Assembly (NCBI GenBank): GCA_036337945.1
Contig: JAYZDF010000098.1
Span: 1-64,000 of the forward strand
Source of the DNA: JAYZDF01 sp036337945
GTDB lineage: Bacteria; Myxococcota; Kuafuiibacteriia; Kuafuiibacteriales; Kuafuiibacteriaceae
Direction of reading: 5' to 3'
Length of the DNA: 64,000 nt
Shown here: piece after piece, positions 17,244 through 26,306 of the stretch
Position numbering within the stretch: the first letter of the stretch is position 1
Layout: each line of letters starts with the position of its first letter
Notes under the pieces: generated by a model
Database searches by the model: none
Told to the model about the DNA's origin: nothing
Seen by the model: the letters and a program-made list of their open reading frames with translations, nothing else
Translations under genes and position numbers: made by a program

Positions 17244-18509
17244 TCAATCTTTTGCCTCCTCGAGAGTCATTGTGATCAAAGCCAAGAAATTTTCAACGTC
17301 ATTTTTCGTCAGTTGCGCAGGGTCGTAGGTGCAAGTGAAGGTGGTCTTTGATTTGTGGGTGATAGCTGTGATTCCCAAGGGATGGCGTCGGTGAAGCGAC
17401 CCGATCACCTCAAATCCAAGTACCTGGTCAAAGTCCTCAGTACTCTCAGGCCGCGTGATTTGCTCGACATGTGAAAACGGAAGCGTGCCCATATCAACCC
17501 AGGGGCGGTTGAAGTAAGCCCGCAAAAGGGGATAGAGCAGCGAATCTGGTAACGACTCTAACTTCGTTCTTTGTGGAACGAACCATTCGCCTTCTTTTTT
17601 CGCGTTTCGCACCTGACGCCTGACATTTTTAGAGAACTTCGCGAGGTCTGTTGAAGCCGCGCGGTCAGCATAAATTCGAATACGGCTTGAGCCATTGCCA
17701 AACCCATCAAATGGTTTTTCGCGAACATTTACTGGCAACCAGACAGAGAGTTTTTTTGTATTCTGTGAATGTGCTTGATTCCATTGAAGCGCTGTTTTGA
17801 GTGCCGCTGCTGTCAGGAGATCGTTGTAGGTACACCCTTCGTTTCGCGCCAAGAAGTGACCAAATTTGTTGGATTCAATTATCGTTGAATGAAAAGCGCG
17901 CCGAGCTGAACAGCGACCTGTATTCTTCCAAAGCGTTGTAGAGGGACCCAGATGAGCCGAGGTATTTTTACGTTTCGGGTCATTGTGGTCCCTAAGAACG
18001 GGGGCGTTGAAGGACTTCGGAGTCTTGTTTGGTTCCTGCCCTTGGACGACTTTGAGTTGATGCCGTATCCACTGAAATAGACTGGTGAGGTCTGCCACGG
18101 CATGGTCTGCAATAGTTACCAGCAAATCTTTATCCGGTGTCTTTACAAGGTATTGCCGAAAAGTCGGATGTTTTCTCAGATCTTTCGGCTGTAGCAGACA
18201 CTCCTCAATAAAGCTGTTTACTTCTTCTGCGCGTTGGAATGCTACGACTTCAATCGTTGAATTGAAATGATGGTCGAAAACCCACTCACGTCCCTTGAGT
18301 ACACTTGCCGTGTAGACGAATTCGAAATGCGCGCTCACGGCACCTTTTTTTAGAGCGCACGCACTCGCCCATCCTGAAGGAAGATGAGTGACAACAGCCC
18401 CGTCCAAACGACGATTAGGATTGTCCATGAGGTACGAGATCAGATCGAGCAGGCTGGCTGGATGCTTGATGGTGTTTTTCTGCGAGGCGCTGTTCAGGTT
18501 CCGCATCAT
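17244..18509 (-). CDS. Stand-alone condensation-domain-like acyltransferase
   Basis: 421 residues with the CAT/condensation superfamily active site H136-A-V-A-D140 (HxxxD) and a downstream 'SVWLPVNVRE' plus 'FGNGSSRIRI' segment matching the second half of condensation, PapA and wax-ester-synthase folds. No carrier or adenylation domain is attached. The ATG overlaps the stop of the desaturase gene (ATGA at 18506-18509), so both are translated together. It probably esterifies or amidates an acyl chain modified by the desaturase and activated by the GH3 enzyme; the acceptor is unknown. Confidence 0.75.
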   Translation of the reverse strand: MMRNLNSASQKNTIKHPASLLDLISYLMDNPNRRLDGAVVTHLPSGWASACALKKGAVSAHFEFVYTASVLKGREWVFDHHFNSTIEVVAFQRAEEVNSFIEECLLQPKDLRKHPTFRQYLVKTPDKDLLVTIADHAVADLTSLFQWIRHQLKVVQGQEPNKTPKSFNAPVLRDHNDPKRKNTSAHLGPSTTLWKNTGRCSARRAFHSTIIESNKFGHFLARNEGCTYNDLLTAAALKTALQWNQAHSQNTKKLSVWLPVNVREKPFDGFGNGSSRIRIYADRAASTDLAKFSKNVRRQVRNAKKEGEWFVPQRTKLESLPDSLLYPLLRAYFNRPWVDMGTLPFSHVEQITRPESTEDFDQVLGFEVIGSLHRRHPLGITAITHKSKTTFTCTYDPAQLTKNDVENFLALITMTLEEAKD

Positions 18510-19345
18510 GAGCTGTGCGGCGCTGTCTCGGGGATAATGTGACGTTTAAAGGTCAAAGTCTTCCACCATTGTCCCTCATGAGGGGGCACAAATTGCTTCA
18601 GCTCTATCCACGCGAGGTGCTGGTACATGTGGTGTTCCCGGTGAATTGAGAGCCCCAGAGTGAACCAATACATAAAATGTCCGTAGTAGTTATGCGACCG
18701 CGTCTCTTCGGCGCCCAGAGAAAATCCTTCGTGGGTTTTGACAGCAAATGGATACCAAAGAAGGTGCGATACAATGACTAGCGATGGCAGCATTCCCCAT
18801 GCGAGTCTTTCCCCTCCGACGAAATATAATAATGAACCGTAAACTACAAATAAGACGACGTAATTGAGCACGAGTTCGACGACGTCTGCGCGATAGAGCT
18901 TCCCTCGTTTCTTGAGCCAGAAAATCCAATTATGAGGCACCCAAAGAACTCGGAGAGGTATTTCCCAAAGTCGGTTTGGTTTCGCAAAATAGTCGGGGTC
19001 GAGGTCTGGATCATTGGTGTGGGCGTGGTGCATCCGATGTGTCTTCCGGAAGTTCACGTATGGGACGGTTGCTGGGATGAGAACAATGCGACCCCACCAA
19101 AGGTTGACCGATTTCTTCTTGCCCATTAGTCCGTGCACAGATTCGTGCGCCATAACCGTGCACAGAAACATCAAATAGGCTCGAAAAAAGATGTCCACCG
19201 TGATCTCAAGCCAGCCCTGCGGCGTCCAAAACAGGGAGCCGAGTGATACAACGACCAAAGCTACGGAAACTAATCGGCTGAGCCTATAGAGTTTGGGTCG
19301 TGGCCATCGGACGATCTCTTGTACGTTAGATTGGTTATTACGCAT
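18506..19345 (-). CDS. Membrane fatty-acid desaturase/hydroxylase (di-iron, three His boxes)
   Basis: 279 residues from ATG 19345, which has an ideal Shine-Dalgarno GGAGGT at 19352-19357 six bases upstream; the longer open frame is rejected. The three histidine clusters HESVH (67-71), HRMHH (103-107) and HREHH (235-239) bind the di-iron centre of membrane desaturases and carotenoid-type hydroxylases. Four or more hydrophobic segments surround them. The enzyme would introduce a double bond or hydroxyl into a lipid chain in the inner membrane. It is the first gene of a tight operon with the condensation-like acyltransferase and the GH3 ligase. Confidence 0.85.
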   Translation of the reverse strand: MRNNQSNVQEIVRWPRPKLYRLSRLVSVALVVVSLGSLFWTPQGWLEITVDIFFRAYLMFLCTVMAHESVHGLMGKKKSVNLWWGRIVLIPATVPYVNFRKTHRMHHAHTNDPDLDPDYFAKPNRLWEIPLRVLWVPHNWIFWLKKRGKLYRADVVELVLNYVVLFVVYGSLLYFVGGERLAWGMLPSLVIVSHLLWYPFAVKTHEGFSLGAEETRSHNYYGHFMYWFTLGLSIHREHHMYQHLAWIELKQFVPPHEGQWWKTLTFKRHIIPETAPHSS

Positions 19346-19351
19346 GCTAAT

Positions 19352-19357
19352 ACCTCC
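19352..19357 (-). promoter_or_regulatory. Strong Shine-Dalgarno site deciding the desaturase start
   Basis: GGAGGT on the minus strand, six bases before ATG 19345. The longer frame begins 111 bases further upstream in a glycine-rich, non-conserved stretch that is really this leader. Confidence 0.8.
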
Positions 19358-19490
19358 ACCGCCTCCAGAGCTCCTTAGTATAAGCCCTAGAAGTGAATCA
19401 TCGCCCTGAGGATAGAAGGCCAAAGCTGGGCTGGAACTGTCAATTGAAATATCCAAGCATTACGAAAAAAGACTAATAAAATCAATTACT

Positions 19491-19506
19491 TGTGATCTGT
19501 GTCACA
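19491..19506. promoter_or_regulatory. Exact CRP-type palindrome TGTGA-N6-TCACA
   Basis: TGTGATCTGTGTCACA carries both consensus half-sites of the CRP (cAMP receptor) family with the correct six-base spacer. It lies in the 235-bp divergent region, 75 bp before the selD start and 146 bp before the desaturase start, so it could control either. No CRP-type regulator with an HTH is encoded in the window; the cyclic-nucleotide-binding protein at 50344-50880 has no DNA-binding domain. Confidence 0.6.
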
Positions 19507-19580
19507 CCAGTAAGCATTTTGACTACCCCCAAAATCCCCTGTGCCTTGTGTTCTCGCTTCATCGTTCGTATGAAAATTCC

Positions 19581-20609
19581 ATGACCGTTCCAAGTCTGAC
19601 ATCCCTTGTGAAGGGCGGGGGTTGAGCGCGAAAGCTTCCCGCTGAAGACCTGGTTCAGGTCTTAGAGAAAATCCCGGGCTTCGACCACGCGTGGCTCAAT
19701 GGTCGAACTGGTTCGCTCGATGATGCTGCTTTGCTTGAACCAGAATCGAGCGAAAAGGCTTTCGTCTATACGGTCGATGTGATCACCCCGCTCGTCGATG
19801 AGGCGGAGGTGTTCGGTGAAATCGCTGCCTGCAATGCCATCTCTGATGTGTACGCGATGGGAGGAATTCCACAGGTCGCTCTGAGTTTTGTGGGAATGCC
19901 AGACGTCCTTGGCTTGGAAGCCCTTGAGGGTGTTATGCGCGGTCTCGCAAATTGTGCGCGCTCAGCGAAAATGGCGATCGTTGGAGGACACACGATTAAG
20001 GATAGCGAACCCAAAGCTGGTCTCGCTGTCATTGGAACTGTTGCCAAGGAACAAGTATGGACACAAAAAATGGCGCAACCAGGTCAGGCTTTGGTTCTAT
20101 CAAAACCACTAGGTACAGGTGTCCTTGCTCAAGCATCGAAAAAGGGAGACGTTGACCCTGGTCACTGGAAAGCTGCCGTAGATGCAATGCGAACGTTGAA
20201 TGCCGAAGCAGCCGCCGCCGGTCACAAGTTTCACGTGACTGCTGCAACTGATGTGACTGGTTTTGGTATGCTTGGTCATCTATCGCACATAGCCAAAGCC
20301 AGCGGCGTTACGGCAGAAGTCGTACCTTCATCCGTTCCTTTGTTTCAAGGTGCACGAGAAGCTGTCCGAGCTGGACATATTCCAGGTGGAAGCAAGCGTA
20401 ACTTAGAATATGTGCGAGCTCTATTGAAAAACGCGACCTCTTTTGATGAAGAGACTCTTCTGTTACTTGCGGACGCCCAAACCAGTGGAGGGCTATTATT
20501 GGCAGTCCCAGAAGAGAACGTGAATGACTTATTAGCCGAGCTGCCGACTGCAGCTCGCATCGGGTCTTTCACTAGCGATGAGCCTGGAGCTATTTCTCTG
20601 AAGTCTTAG
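19581..20609 (+). CDS. selD: Selenide, water dikinase, selenocysteine-containing (in-frame UGA)
   Basis: 342 residues if TGA 19623-19625 is read as selenocysteine. SelD makes selenophosphate from selenide and ATP. From ATG 19581 the protein begins MTVPSLTSLVKGGG-U15-ARK18, matching the SelD active-site pattern in which Cys or Sec is followed three residues later by the essential Lys. The remainder is normal SelD: 'VDVITPLVDE', 'FGEIAACNAISDVYAMGG', 'GGHTIKD', 'TDVTGFGMLGHL', 'GGSKRN' and 'DAQTSGGLLLA'. Stopping at the UGA or starting at TTG 19731 would remove the catalytic N terminus. A SECIS-like hairpin follows the UGA at normal distance. Full length agrees with the about 345 residues usual for SelD. 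Confidence 0.93.
19623..19663 (+). promoter_or_regulatory. Selenocysteine codon and bacterial SECIS-like hairpin
   Basis: TGA (19623-19625) is followed by the stem AAGACCT (19645-19651)/AGGTCTT (19657-19663), seven perfect base pairs with the loop GGTTC (19652-19656). The apical loop starts 26 nt after the UGA and opens with G. The loop distance and G in the first loop positions fit the known bacterial SECIS pattern for SelB binding. Confidence 0.8.
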
Positions 20610-20612
20610 TTG

Positions 20613-20655
20613 AAACGCTGAAGTTAGGCTGTAGTTCGCTGTGAAATCAGCGTTT
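20613..20655 (+). terminator. Probable terminator of selD
   Basis: AAACGCTGA (20613-20621) is an exact inverted repeat of TCAGCGTTT (20647-20655), a nine-pair stem starting 4 bp after the selD stop and running into TTTTT. The 25-nt loop is longer than ideal. The GTG at 20641, a possible start of the next reading frame, falls in this element, which supports the later ATG 20707 for that gene. Confidence 0.55.
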
Positions 20656-20706
20656 TTGTCATTCGGCCTACCTCTTTTTCATGGCGAATGTGCTATCAGA
20701 ATCAAC

Positions 20707-21531
20707 ATGGGAAATCTTAAAGACAAGACGATATTAATCACGGGTGCCAGTCGAGGTATCGGATTGGCCATTGCAAAGCGTGCAGCAGCGGATGGAGCCA
20801 ATATCGCGATATTGGCTAAGACTGCTGAACCCCATCCGAAACTTCCGGGAACTATTTATACGGCGGCCGAAGAGATCAAGGAAGCAGGCGGCGATGCACT
20901 TCCCATTGTCTGCGATATTCGCCATGAAGACCAAATTGCGGCGGCTGTGAGTAGCACGGTTGAGAAGTTTGGCGGCATTGACATCTGCATAAATAACGCC
21001 AGCGCGATCAGTCTTACCTCTACTGAATATACACCTCTCAAACGTTACGACCTCATGAACGGGGTGAATGCGAGAGGTACTTTTGCTACGACGCAAGCCT
21101 GTATTCCTTATCTCAAGAAATCAGCGAACCCGCATGTTCTTATGAATTCACCTCCCCTGAACATGAAACCGAAATGGTTCGCAAACCACGTCGCGTACAC
21201 CATGGCAAAATATGGAATGAGCATGTGTGTACTCGGTATGGCGGAGGAATTTCGTGACGAAGGTATCGCGGTCAATGCTTTGTGGCCTCGAACCTCAATC
21301 GCGACCGCAGCCGTTCAAAACATTCTCGGTGGGGACGAGTTGATTCGTCAAAGTCGTAAACCGGAAATTATGGCCGACGCTGCCTACGCAATTTTGTGTC
21401 GCGAAAGCCGCGAATGCACTGGAAATTTCTTCATCGACGATGAAGTATTGAAAGCCGAAGGCGTTTCAGACTTAAGTAGTTACGCGGTAGATCCGTCCCA
21501 AGAGCTTCAGCTCGACTTTTTCTTAGACTGA
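20707..21531 (+). CDS. HSDL2-like short-chain dehydrogenase
   Basis: 274 residues from ATG 20707; the upstream extension to GTG 20641 lies in the selD terminator and is rejected. SDR features are TGASRGIG for cofactor binding, the INNAS motif, and Tyr/Lys in 'VAYTMAKYGMSM'. The segment 'LMNSPPLN' and 'LWPRTSIATAAVQN' match the hydroxysteroid-dehydrogenase-like 2 (HSDL2) group rather than FabG. HSDL2 proteins are linked to fatty-acid or sterol metabolism, often with a C-terminal SCP2 domain that is absent here. The last 25 bases overlap the end of the convergent oxoprolinase gene. Confidence 0.85.
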   Translation: MGNLKDKTILITGASRGIGLAIAKRAAADGANIAILAKTAEPHPKLPGTIYTAAEEIKEAGGDALPIVCDIRHEDQIAAAVSSTVEKFGGIDICINNASAISLTSTEYTPLKRYDLMNGVNARGTFATTQACIPYLKKSANPHVLMNSPPLNMKPKWFANHVAYTMAKYGMSMCVLGMAEEFRDEGIAVNALWPRTSIATAAVQNILGGDELIRQSRKPEIMADAAYAILCRESRECTGNFFIDDEVLKAEGVSDLSSYAVDPSQELQLDFFLD

Positions 21532-24500
21532 AATTCATTCGGGGTTCCGAATCCACCACCTCCCGGCGTTTCTATGCGGACTCGATCGCCCGCTTGAAGG
21601 CTTAAACTCTCTTTCGCGGAAACTTTTTTTTCGTTCACCCAATTCTCACCCGGGGCACCGTCACCACCTCCATGTAAACCAAAGGGTGCTTTTTCCCGTC
21701 TGTCACTCAAGATAGACAAGCGCACGGGCTCAAGCATCTCAAATTCTCGAATGAGACCATCTCCCCCGTCATGCGAGCCTGCACCTCCTGACCCTCGCCG
21801 AAGCGCAAACTGACGAAGTCGTACAGGAAATCTTTGCTCCAATACCTCGGGGTCCGTAATCCGTGTATTCGTCATATGGGTTTGGCACCCTGAGGCACCT
21901 GAGTACGTTCGACCCGCACCCGCTCCGCCTCCAATTGTTTCGTAATAAGCGAATTCTTTCGTACCAAAGGTGACATTATTCATAGTGCCTTGACAGGCAG
22001 CACTTAACCCCAAGGCTGCGAGAAGACAGTCTACAATTCTTTGCGACGTTTCGACGTTACCTCCTGCAACAGCAGCTGATTCGGATGGGCTTAGAAGACT
22101 TTGCTCAGGAATTGAAATTGAAACATAGCGTAAACAACCATGATTCAAAGGAATAGGCCGGCCAACCATACATCGAATTACGTAGATAACTGCTGCCATA
22201 CAAACTGCGTAAGGCGCATTCAAATTTCCACCGGATTCACCACTTGTACCATCAAAGTTGATGGCCATGGACTTGCCCTTGATATCAATCTGGATCTGGA
22301 TTCTCAGGCCATCATCTGATGTATCGGTCCAACGATAAGTTCCATCTGGAAACTTTTCGATCGTCTCAGAAACGCATTCGGCCGCATTATCTTGAATGTG
22401 CCGCATATAGCCTGAGACCATTTCAAGCCCGTATTTATCTACGAGCTGAAGAAGAAGCTGCTTTCCGATAAGGTTAGCAGCGACCTGAGCTTTTAAATCA
22501 GCGACATTCGTGTCTGGATTTCGCGCCGGTGATGGACCTTTGCTAAGAATTTGCCGCACGAGAGATTCGTTGAAAGTGTTTTTTTCAACGACGACTTCTC
22601 CTGAAAAAACGCAACCTTCCTCTTTTCGGTGACGAGAGAAAGGAGGCATTGAGCCTGGGGTGATGCCGCCTATGTCTGAGTGGTGGCCACGATTTGCGGT
22701 GAAAAAAATAAGCCGTCCTTCTTGGTTATGAACAGGCGCAATCACGGTGACATCAGGAAGATGAGAGCCTCCCAAATTCGGGTCGTTGATCACAAACATT
22801 TCTCCGGGTCTCATGGTTCCCTTTAGTCGAATTAGAGCTCTTACGGTCTCTCCCATGGCTCCTAAATGTACTGGAATGTGAGGTGCATTTGCGACAAGAC
22901 ATCCGTCAGCATCGAATATTGCGCATGAAAAGTCTAAGCGCTCGCGAATATTGGTTGAAATCGCGGTCCTTTGAAGGGCGTCTCCCATTTGTTCTGCGAT
23001 CGACATAAACGTGCAGTTGAAGACCTCTAAGTACATCGGGTCTCGAGTCGATGAATCATATGTTTTTCTCTGTCCTTCCTCTATTTCTTCGAGGATCAAA
23101 ACACCGTCATCTCTCATCGCAGCCTTCCATCCAGAATCGACAACGATGGTAGCAATGGATTCAAGGATCACAGCAGGGCCAGTAACGCATTGCTTGCAGG
23201 CCAAGTCTTCTCTCAGATACACAGGAGCATTATCGAAATATTTGCCGTCACTCCAGATTGAAACGTTTCGCACCGGGCTTGCTGGTTTCAGCGGCTGCTT
23301 GTGGGAAAGTTCGGGCACGGTTTGCTCTTCGAAAGCCTGTACTCGAATCCCGGCAGTTTCGATTTCTTCCTCTGCTCGAAGATAACCGAATTGTCTTAGG
23401 TGCTCGGACTGAAACGCGGCCTTAAGTTTTTCTTCAGAATCTTCGTAAGGAAGTGTGAGAAGTGTATCTGTACCACGGTACTTGAGTTCAGCTCTGCGGG
23501 AATATCGAATCTTTGTGGCATCGACTCCCTGAGCTATAAGCTTCTCGCAACCCTCTTTGCATAGGCGTTCAAAGTCCTCTTTCAGTGGCGAGTAGCCGTT
23601 CCATTCTATGGCAGCTAAGCCAATTCCGTAGGCTGAGAACACACCTGCAAAAGGGTGTGAGATAATTCGTTTCATTCCGAGCAATCGCGCAATAGCACAA
23701 CAATGTTGACCACCTGCACCACCGAAGACGACAAGGTCAAATTCCCTCGGGTCATGCCCCTTTGCCACCGTGATGCGACGAATAGCCTCCGCCATATGGT
23801 GATTTGCGACATTGAGAAAACCATTTGCGATATCGACAGAGTTACTATTTGCTCTTTTACTGACCTGCTCTAAAGCTGAAATCACGGGTGCTCTTTCTAA
23901 AGGAAAGGGAAATCGCTGAGCAGATATTCGGCCGAGAAAAAGGTTTATATCAGTAACTGTAAGCTCTTTTGCTTCGTCGAGTCCGTAGCACAATGGTCCG
24001 GGTCTTGCCCCAGCACTGTGCGGCCCAACGCAAAGTCGTCCATTTTTAAGTTCACAGATAGAGCCTCCGCCGGCAGCGACGGTGTTAATTGCCATCATCT
24101 CAGCGCGCAGACGGACGCCAGCAATTTCAGTACGATACTCACGGTCGATTTGACCATCAAACCGACTCACGTCGGTTGATGTTCCACCCATATCGAAACC
24201 TACAGAGTGCGTGTCTAAGCCTTTACTTAGAGTTGAAAGAGCGAGAACTCCTCCTGCAGGTCCTGATAGAACTGCATTAGGACCGCGAAAAAAAGCTGGG
24301 TTACACAAACCCCCACTGGATTGCATGAGCTGAATCTTCGAACCCGGAAGTTCTTTTTGTAAATGCTGGAGGTAACTCTCGAGAAGGGGGCTTAGGTATG
24401 CGTCAATGCTTGTTGTATCCCCTCGCTCTAGAAGACCAATTTGACGGTCTACTTCACAGGAAAGACTTACATTCTGGAATCCAATGTCTTGCGCAATTGC

Positions 24501-25031
24501 TCCGATATGCTGCTCTAAATCAGAACTTTTGAAAGCATGTATTAAGACGACTGCGAGATTTCGGATACCCTTTTGCAGGATTTGTTCGAGTTTATTCGTG
24601 ATGTCATCGCGTGCCGGTGACTGAAATATAGAGCCGTCGGCGTTGTTTCTTGCGTCTACTTCTAAGATCTCTTCATAAAGAATTGTTGGTGAGTGAATAT
24701 TGAGTTCAAACAAATCCGGACGTGCTTGGTGCCCAATGCGCCATAAATCCGCAAACCCACTGTTAGTCACGAGAGCGTACGGTTCTCCTTTTTTTTCCAA
24801 TAATGCATTAGTAGCAAGAGTGGTTCCGAGCCTTATTTCACACGCGGGAATTATATCGTTTGGAGCTAGCTCCAAAAAATGTCGAATACATTTGATGGGA
24901 GCATCGTCATCAGACAAGTGTTTATAGACTTTTGTTTGCTGAGATTGCGGGTTGAAAAAGATACAATCTGTAAACGTACCACCGCGGTCGATCCAAAAAA
25001 CTGGTTTTTGTTTTTGGTCTAATGGACTCAT
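21507..25031 (-). CDS. 5-oxoprolinase-type hydantoinase (HyuA-HyuB fusion)
   Basis: 1174 residues from ATG 25031; upstream frame rejected because WIDRGGTFTDC is the usual beginning. The HyuA half (to about residue 660) has the phosphate-binding 'RGGTFTDC' and 'FDMGGTSTDVSRF'; the HyuB half begins near 'DPMYLEVFNCTFMSIAEQMG' and includes 'NDPNLGGSHLPDV' and 'RGHHSDIGG'. Such single-chain enzymes of 1170-1300 residues hydrolyse 5-oxoproline to glutamate with ATP; related proteins cleave hydantoins, so substrate is not certain. One base separates it from the aminotransferase stop, indicating an amino-acid salvage operon. Confidence 0.85.
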   Translation of the reverse strand: MSPLDQKQKPVFWIDRGGTFTDCIFFNPQSQQTKVYKHLSDDDAPIKCIRHFLELAPNDIIPACEIRLGTTLATNALLEKKGEPYALVTNSGFADLWRIGHQARPDLFELNIHSPTILYEEILEVDARNNADGSIFQSPARDDITNKLEQILQKGIRNLAVVLIHAFKSSDLEQHIGAIAQDIGFQNVSLSCEVDRQIGLLERGDTTSIDAYLSPLLESYLQHLQKELPGSKIQLMQSSGGLCNPAFFRGPNAVLSGPAGGVLALSTLSKGLDTHSVGFDMGGTSTDVSRFDGQIDREYRTEIAGVRLRAEMMAINTVAAGGGSICELKNGRLCVGPHSAGARPGPLCYGLDEAKELTVTDINLFLGRISAQRFPFPLERAPVISALEQVSKRANSNSVDIANGFLNVANHHMAEAIRRITVAKGHDPREFDLVVFGGAGGQHCCAIARLLGMKRIISHPFAGVFSAYGIGLAAIEWNGYSPLKEDFERLCKEGCEKLIAQGVDATKIRYSRRAELKYRGTDTLLTLPYEDSEEKLKAAFQSEHLRQFGYLRAEEEIETAGIRVQAFEEQTVPELSHKQPLKPASPVRNVSIWSDGKYFDNAPVYLREDLACKQCVTGPAVILESIATIVVDSGWKAAMRDDGVLILEEIEEGQRKTYDSSTRDPMYLEVFNCTFMSIAEQMGDALQRTAISTNIRERLDFSCAIFDADGCLVANAPHIPVHLGAMGETVRALIRLKGTMRPGEMFVINDPNLGGSHLPDVTVIAPVHNQEGRLIFFTANRGHHSDIGGITPGSMPPFSRHRKEEGCVFSGEVVVEKNTFNESLVRQILSKGPSPARNPDTNVADLKAQVAANLIGKQLLLQLVDKYGLEMVSGYMRHIQDNAAECVSETIEKFPDGTYRWTDTSDDGLRIQIQIDIKGKSMAINFDGTSGESGGNLNAPYAVCMAAVIYVIRCMVGRPIPLNHGCLRYVSISIPEQSLLSPSESAAVAGGNVETSQRIVDCLLAALGLSAACQGTMNNVTFGTKEFAYYETIGGGAGAGRTYSGASGCQTHMTNTRITDPEVLEQRFPVRLRQFALRRGSGGAGSHDGGDGLIREFEMLEPVRLSILSDRREKAPFGLHGGGDGAPGENWVNEKKVSAKESLSLQAGDRVRIETPGGGGFGTPNEFQSKKKSS

Positions 25032-25032
25032 A

Positions 25033-26199
25033 TTAGAGACTGCGGAGTCGCTTCGCAGCAGTATCAAGTGTTGAACGTTCTTTACAAAAAGCAAACCTAA
25101 TCAAGTTGCTGCCGGAATCAGGATTTCGACTGTAAAAAGCGCTCGGTGGAATCGCAGCAACGCCGATTTTTTGAATGAGATGTCTCGCAAATTCGCGGTC
25201 GTTGCCCTCAAAAACTTTTTCGAAGTTTGCGAGAACGAAGTAGGTTCCTTGGGGTCTTGTTAGAGTGAGTCCCGCGTCAGTGAGGACATCACATAGAAAA
25301 TTACGATGGCTCTCATATAAATTCCTAAGATTTGTAAAGTACTCTGGATCCAGGTTTCTTAACGCGTTCGCGAGTCCAACTTGCATTGGAGTAGAGGTCG
25401 AAAAGGTTACAAACTGATGCGCAGCCTGGATTGCCTGAATGAGTGTGTTCGGTCCCATGGCCCAACCAATTTTCCATCCAGTAAAGGAGAACGTCTTTCC
25501 TGCGCTGGAGATTCGCAAAGTTCGTTCTTTCATATTGTCAATGTTGGCTATAGATAAATGCCTGTGGTCATCATAAGTGAGGTGCTCGTACACCTCATCT
25601 GAAATGACGAGAAGATCATGTTTGATACATAATTGCGCGATACTTTCGAGCTCTAACTTCGAGAATACTTTACCAGTTGGATTGTGTGGAGTATTTATAA
25701 TGATGGCTCGTGTTTTGCTCGAGATCAAAGACTCAAGATCGTCGATATCAACCTCAAAGCTTGGGTATCTGAGCGTGCTGTATTTTGGCACCCCGCCTGC
25801 CATAATCACAGAAGCAGGGTAGCTATCGTAGTATGGCTCAAAAAGAATGACCTCATCACCAGGGTTGATAAGGCCCATAAGTCCAGATGCGATCGCCTCT
25901 GTTGCTCCACTAGTTATAACGATTTCACTTTCCGGGTCATAGGTGAGGTTGAGATGCCGCTCAGTATATTCAGAGAGGATCTGCACGAGTAAAGGATATC
26001 CTTGTGAACGAGCGTATTGGTTATGTCCGGAACGAAGCGCACTCACTACTTCATCAATAATTTCAGTTGGTCCCTCAAAATCTGGAAAACCCTGAGAGAG
26101 GTTTACAGCCTGGTGTTGTTGGGCCAGTCGAGTCATCTCGCTAAAGATTGTTGTGCCAAATGGCTGCAATTTATTCGCTACCAGAGTCTTGGGGCTCAT
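25033..26199 (-). CDS. Class I/II PLP aminotransferase (methionine/kynurenine aminotransferase-like)
   Basis: 388 residues from ATG 26199; the frame remains open upstream but homologues start near here. PLP Lys is K235 in 'SSAGKTFSFTGWKIGWAMG'-type context; N173 in 'NTPHNPTGK', D201 and Y204 in 'SDEVYEHL' hold the cofactor. The 'NLSQGFPDF' and 'GHNQYARSQGYP' segments are hallmarks of the YbdL/kynurenine aminotransferase subgroup. The first gene of a two-gene operon with the oxoprolinase, divergent from the kinase gene. It probably transaminates methionine, glutamine or aromatic amino acids. Confidence 0.9.
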   Translation of the reverse strand: MSPKTLVANKLQPFGTTIFSEMTRLAQQHQAVNLSQGFPDFEGPTEIIDEVVSALRSGHNQYARSQGYPLLVQILSEYTERHLNLTYDPESEIVITSGATEAIASGLMGLINPGDEVILFEPYYDSYPASVIMAGGVPKYSTLRYPSFEVDIDDLESLISSKTRAIIINTPHNPTGKVFSKLELESIAQLCIKHDLLVISDEVYEHLTYDDHRHLSIANIDNMKERTLRISSAGKTFSFTGWKIGWAMGPNTLIQAIQAAHQFVTFSTSTPMQVGLANALRNLDPEYFTNLRNLYESHRNFLCDVLTDAGLTLTRPQGTYFVLANFEKVFEGNDREFARHLIQKIGVAAIPPSAFYSRNPDSGSNLIRFAFCKERSTLDTAAKRLRSL

Positions 26200-26306
26200 A
26201 TTCGTATTTTTACGAAGACTCCCCCTCCTCGGCAAGCGCCAATCGTCCACATTTCGCCTGGGTGGCCCTTGCAGGAAAGCTCAGTCCCGTGAATTGTCGA
26301 TCTAGC

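Noticed and set aside
19731..20609. TTG 19731 as the start of selD
   Set aside because: It removes the catalytic N terminus and the glycine-rich segment. The frame continues upstream through a UGA that fits selenocysteine and has a SECIS-like stem.
20641..20706. Upstream extension of the HSDL2-like SDR to GTG 20641
   Set aside because: It lies within the selD terminator stem, has no family-like residues, and ATG 20707 begins the usual 'LKDKTILITGAS' start.
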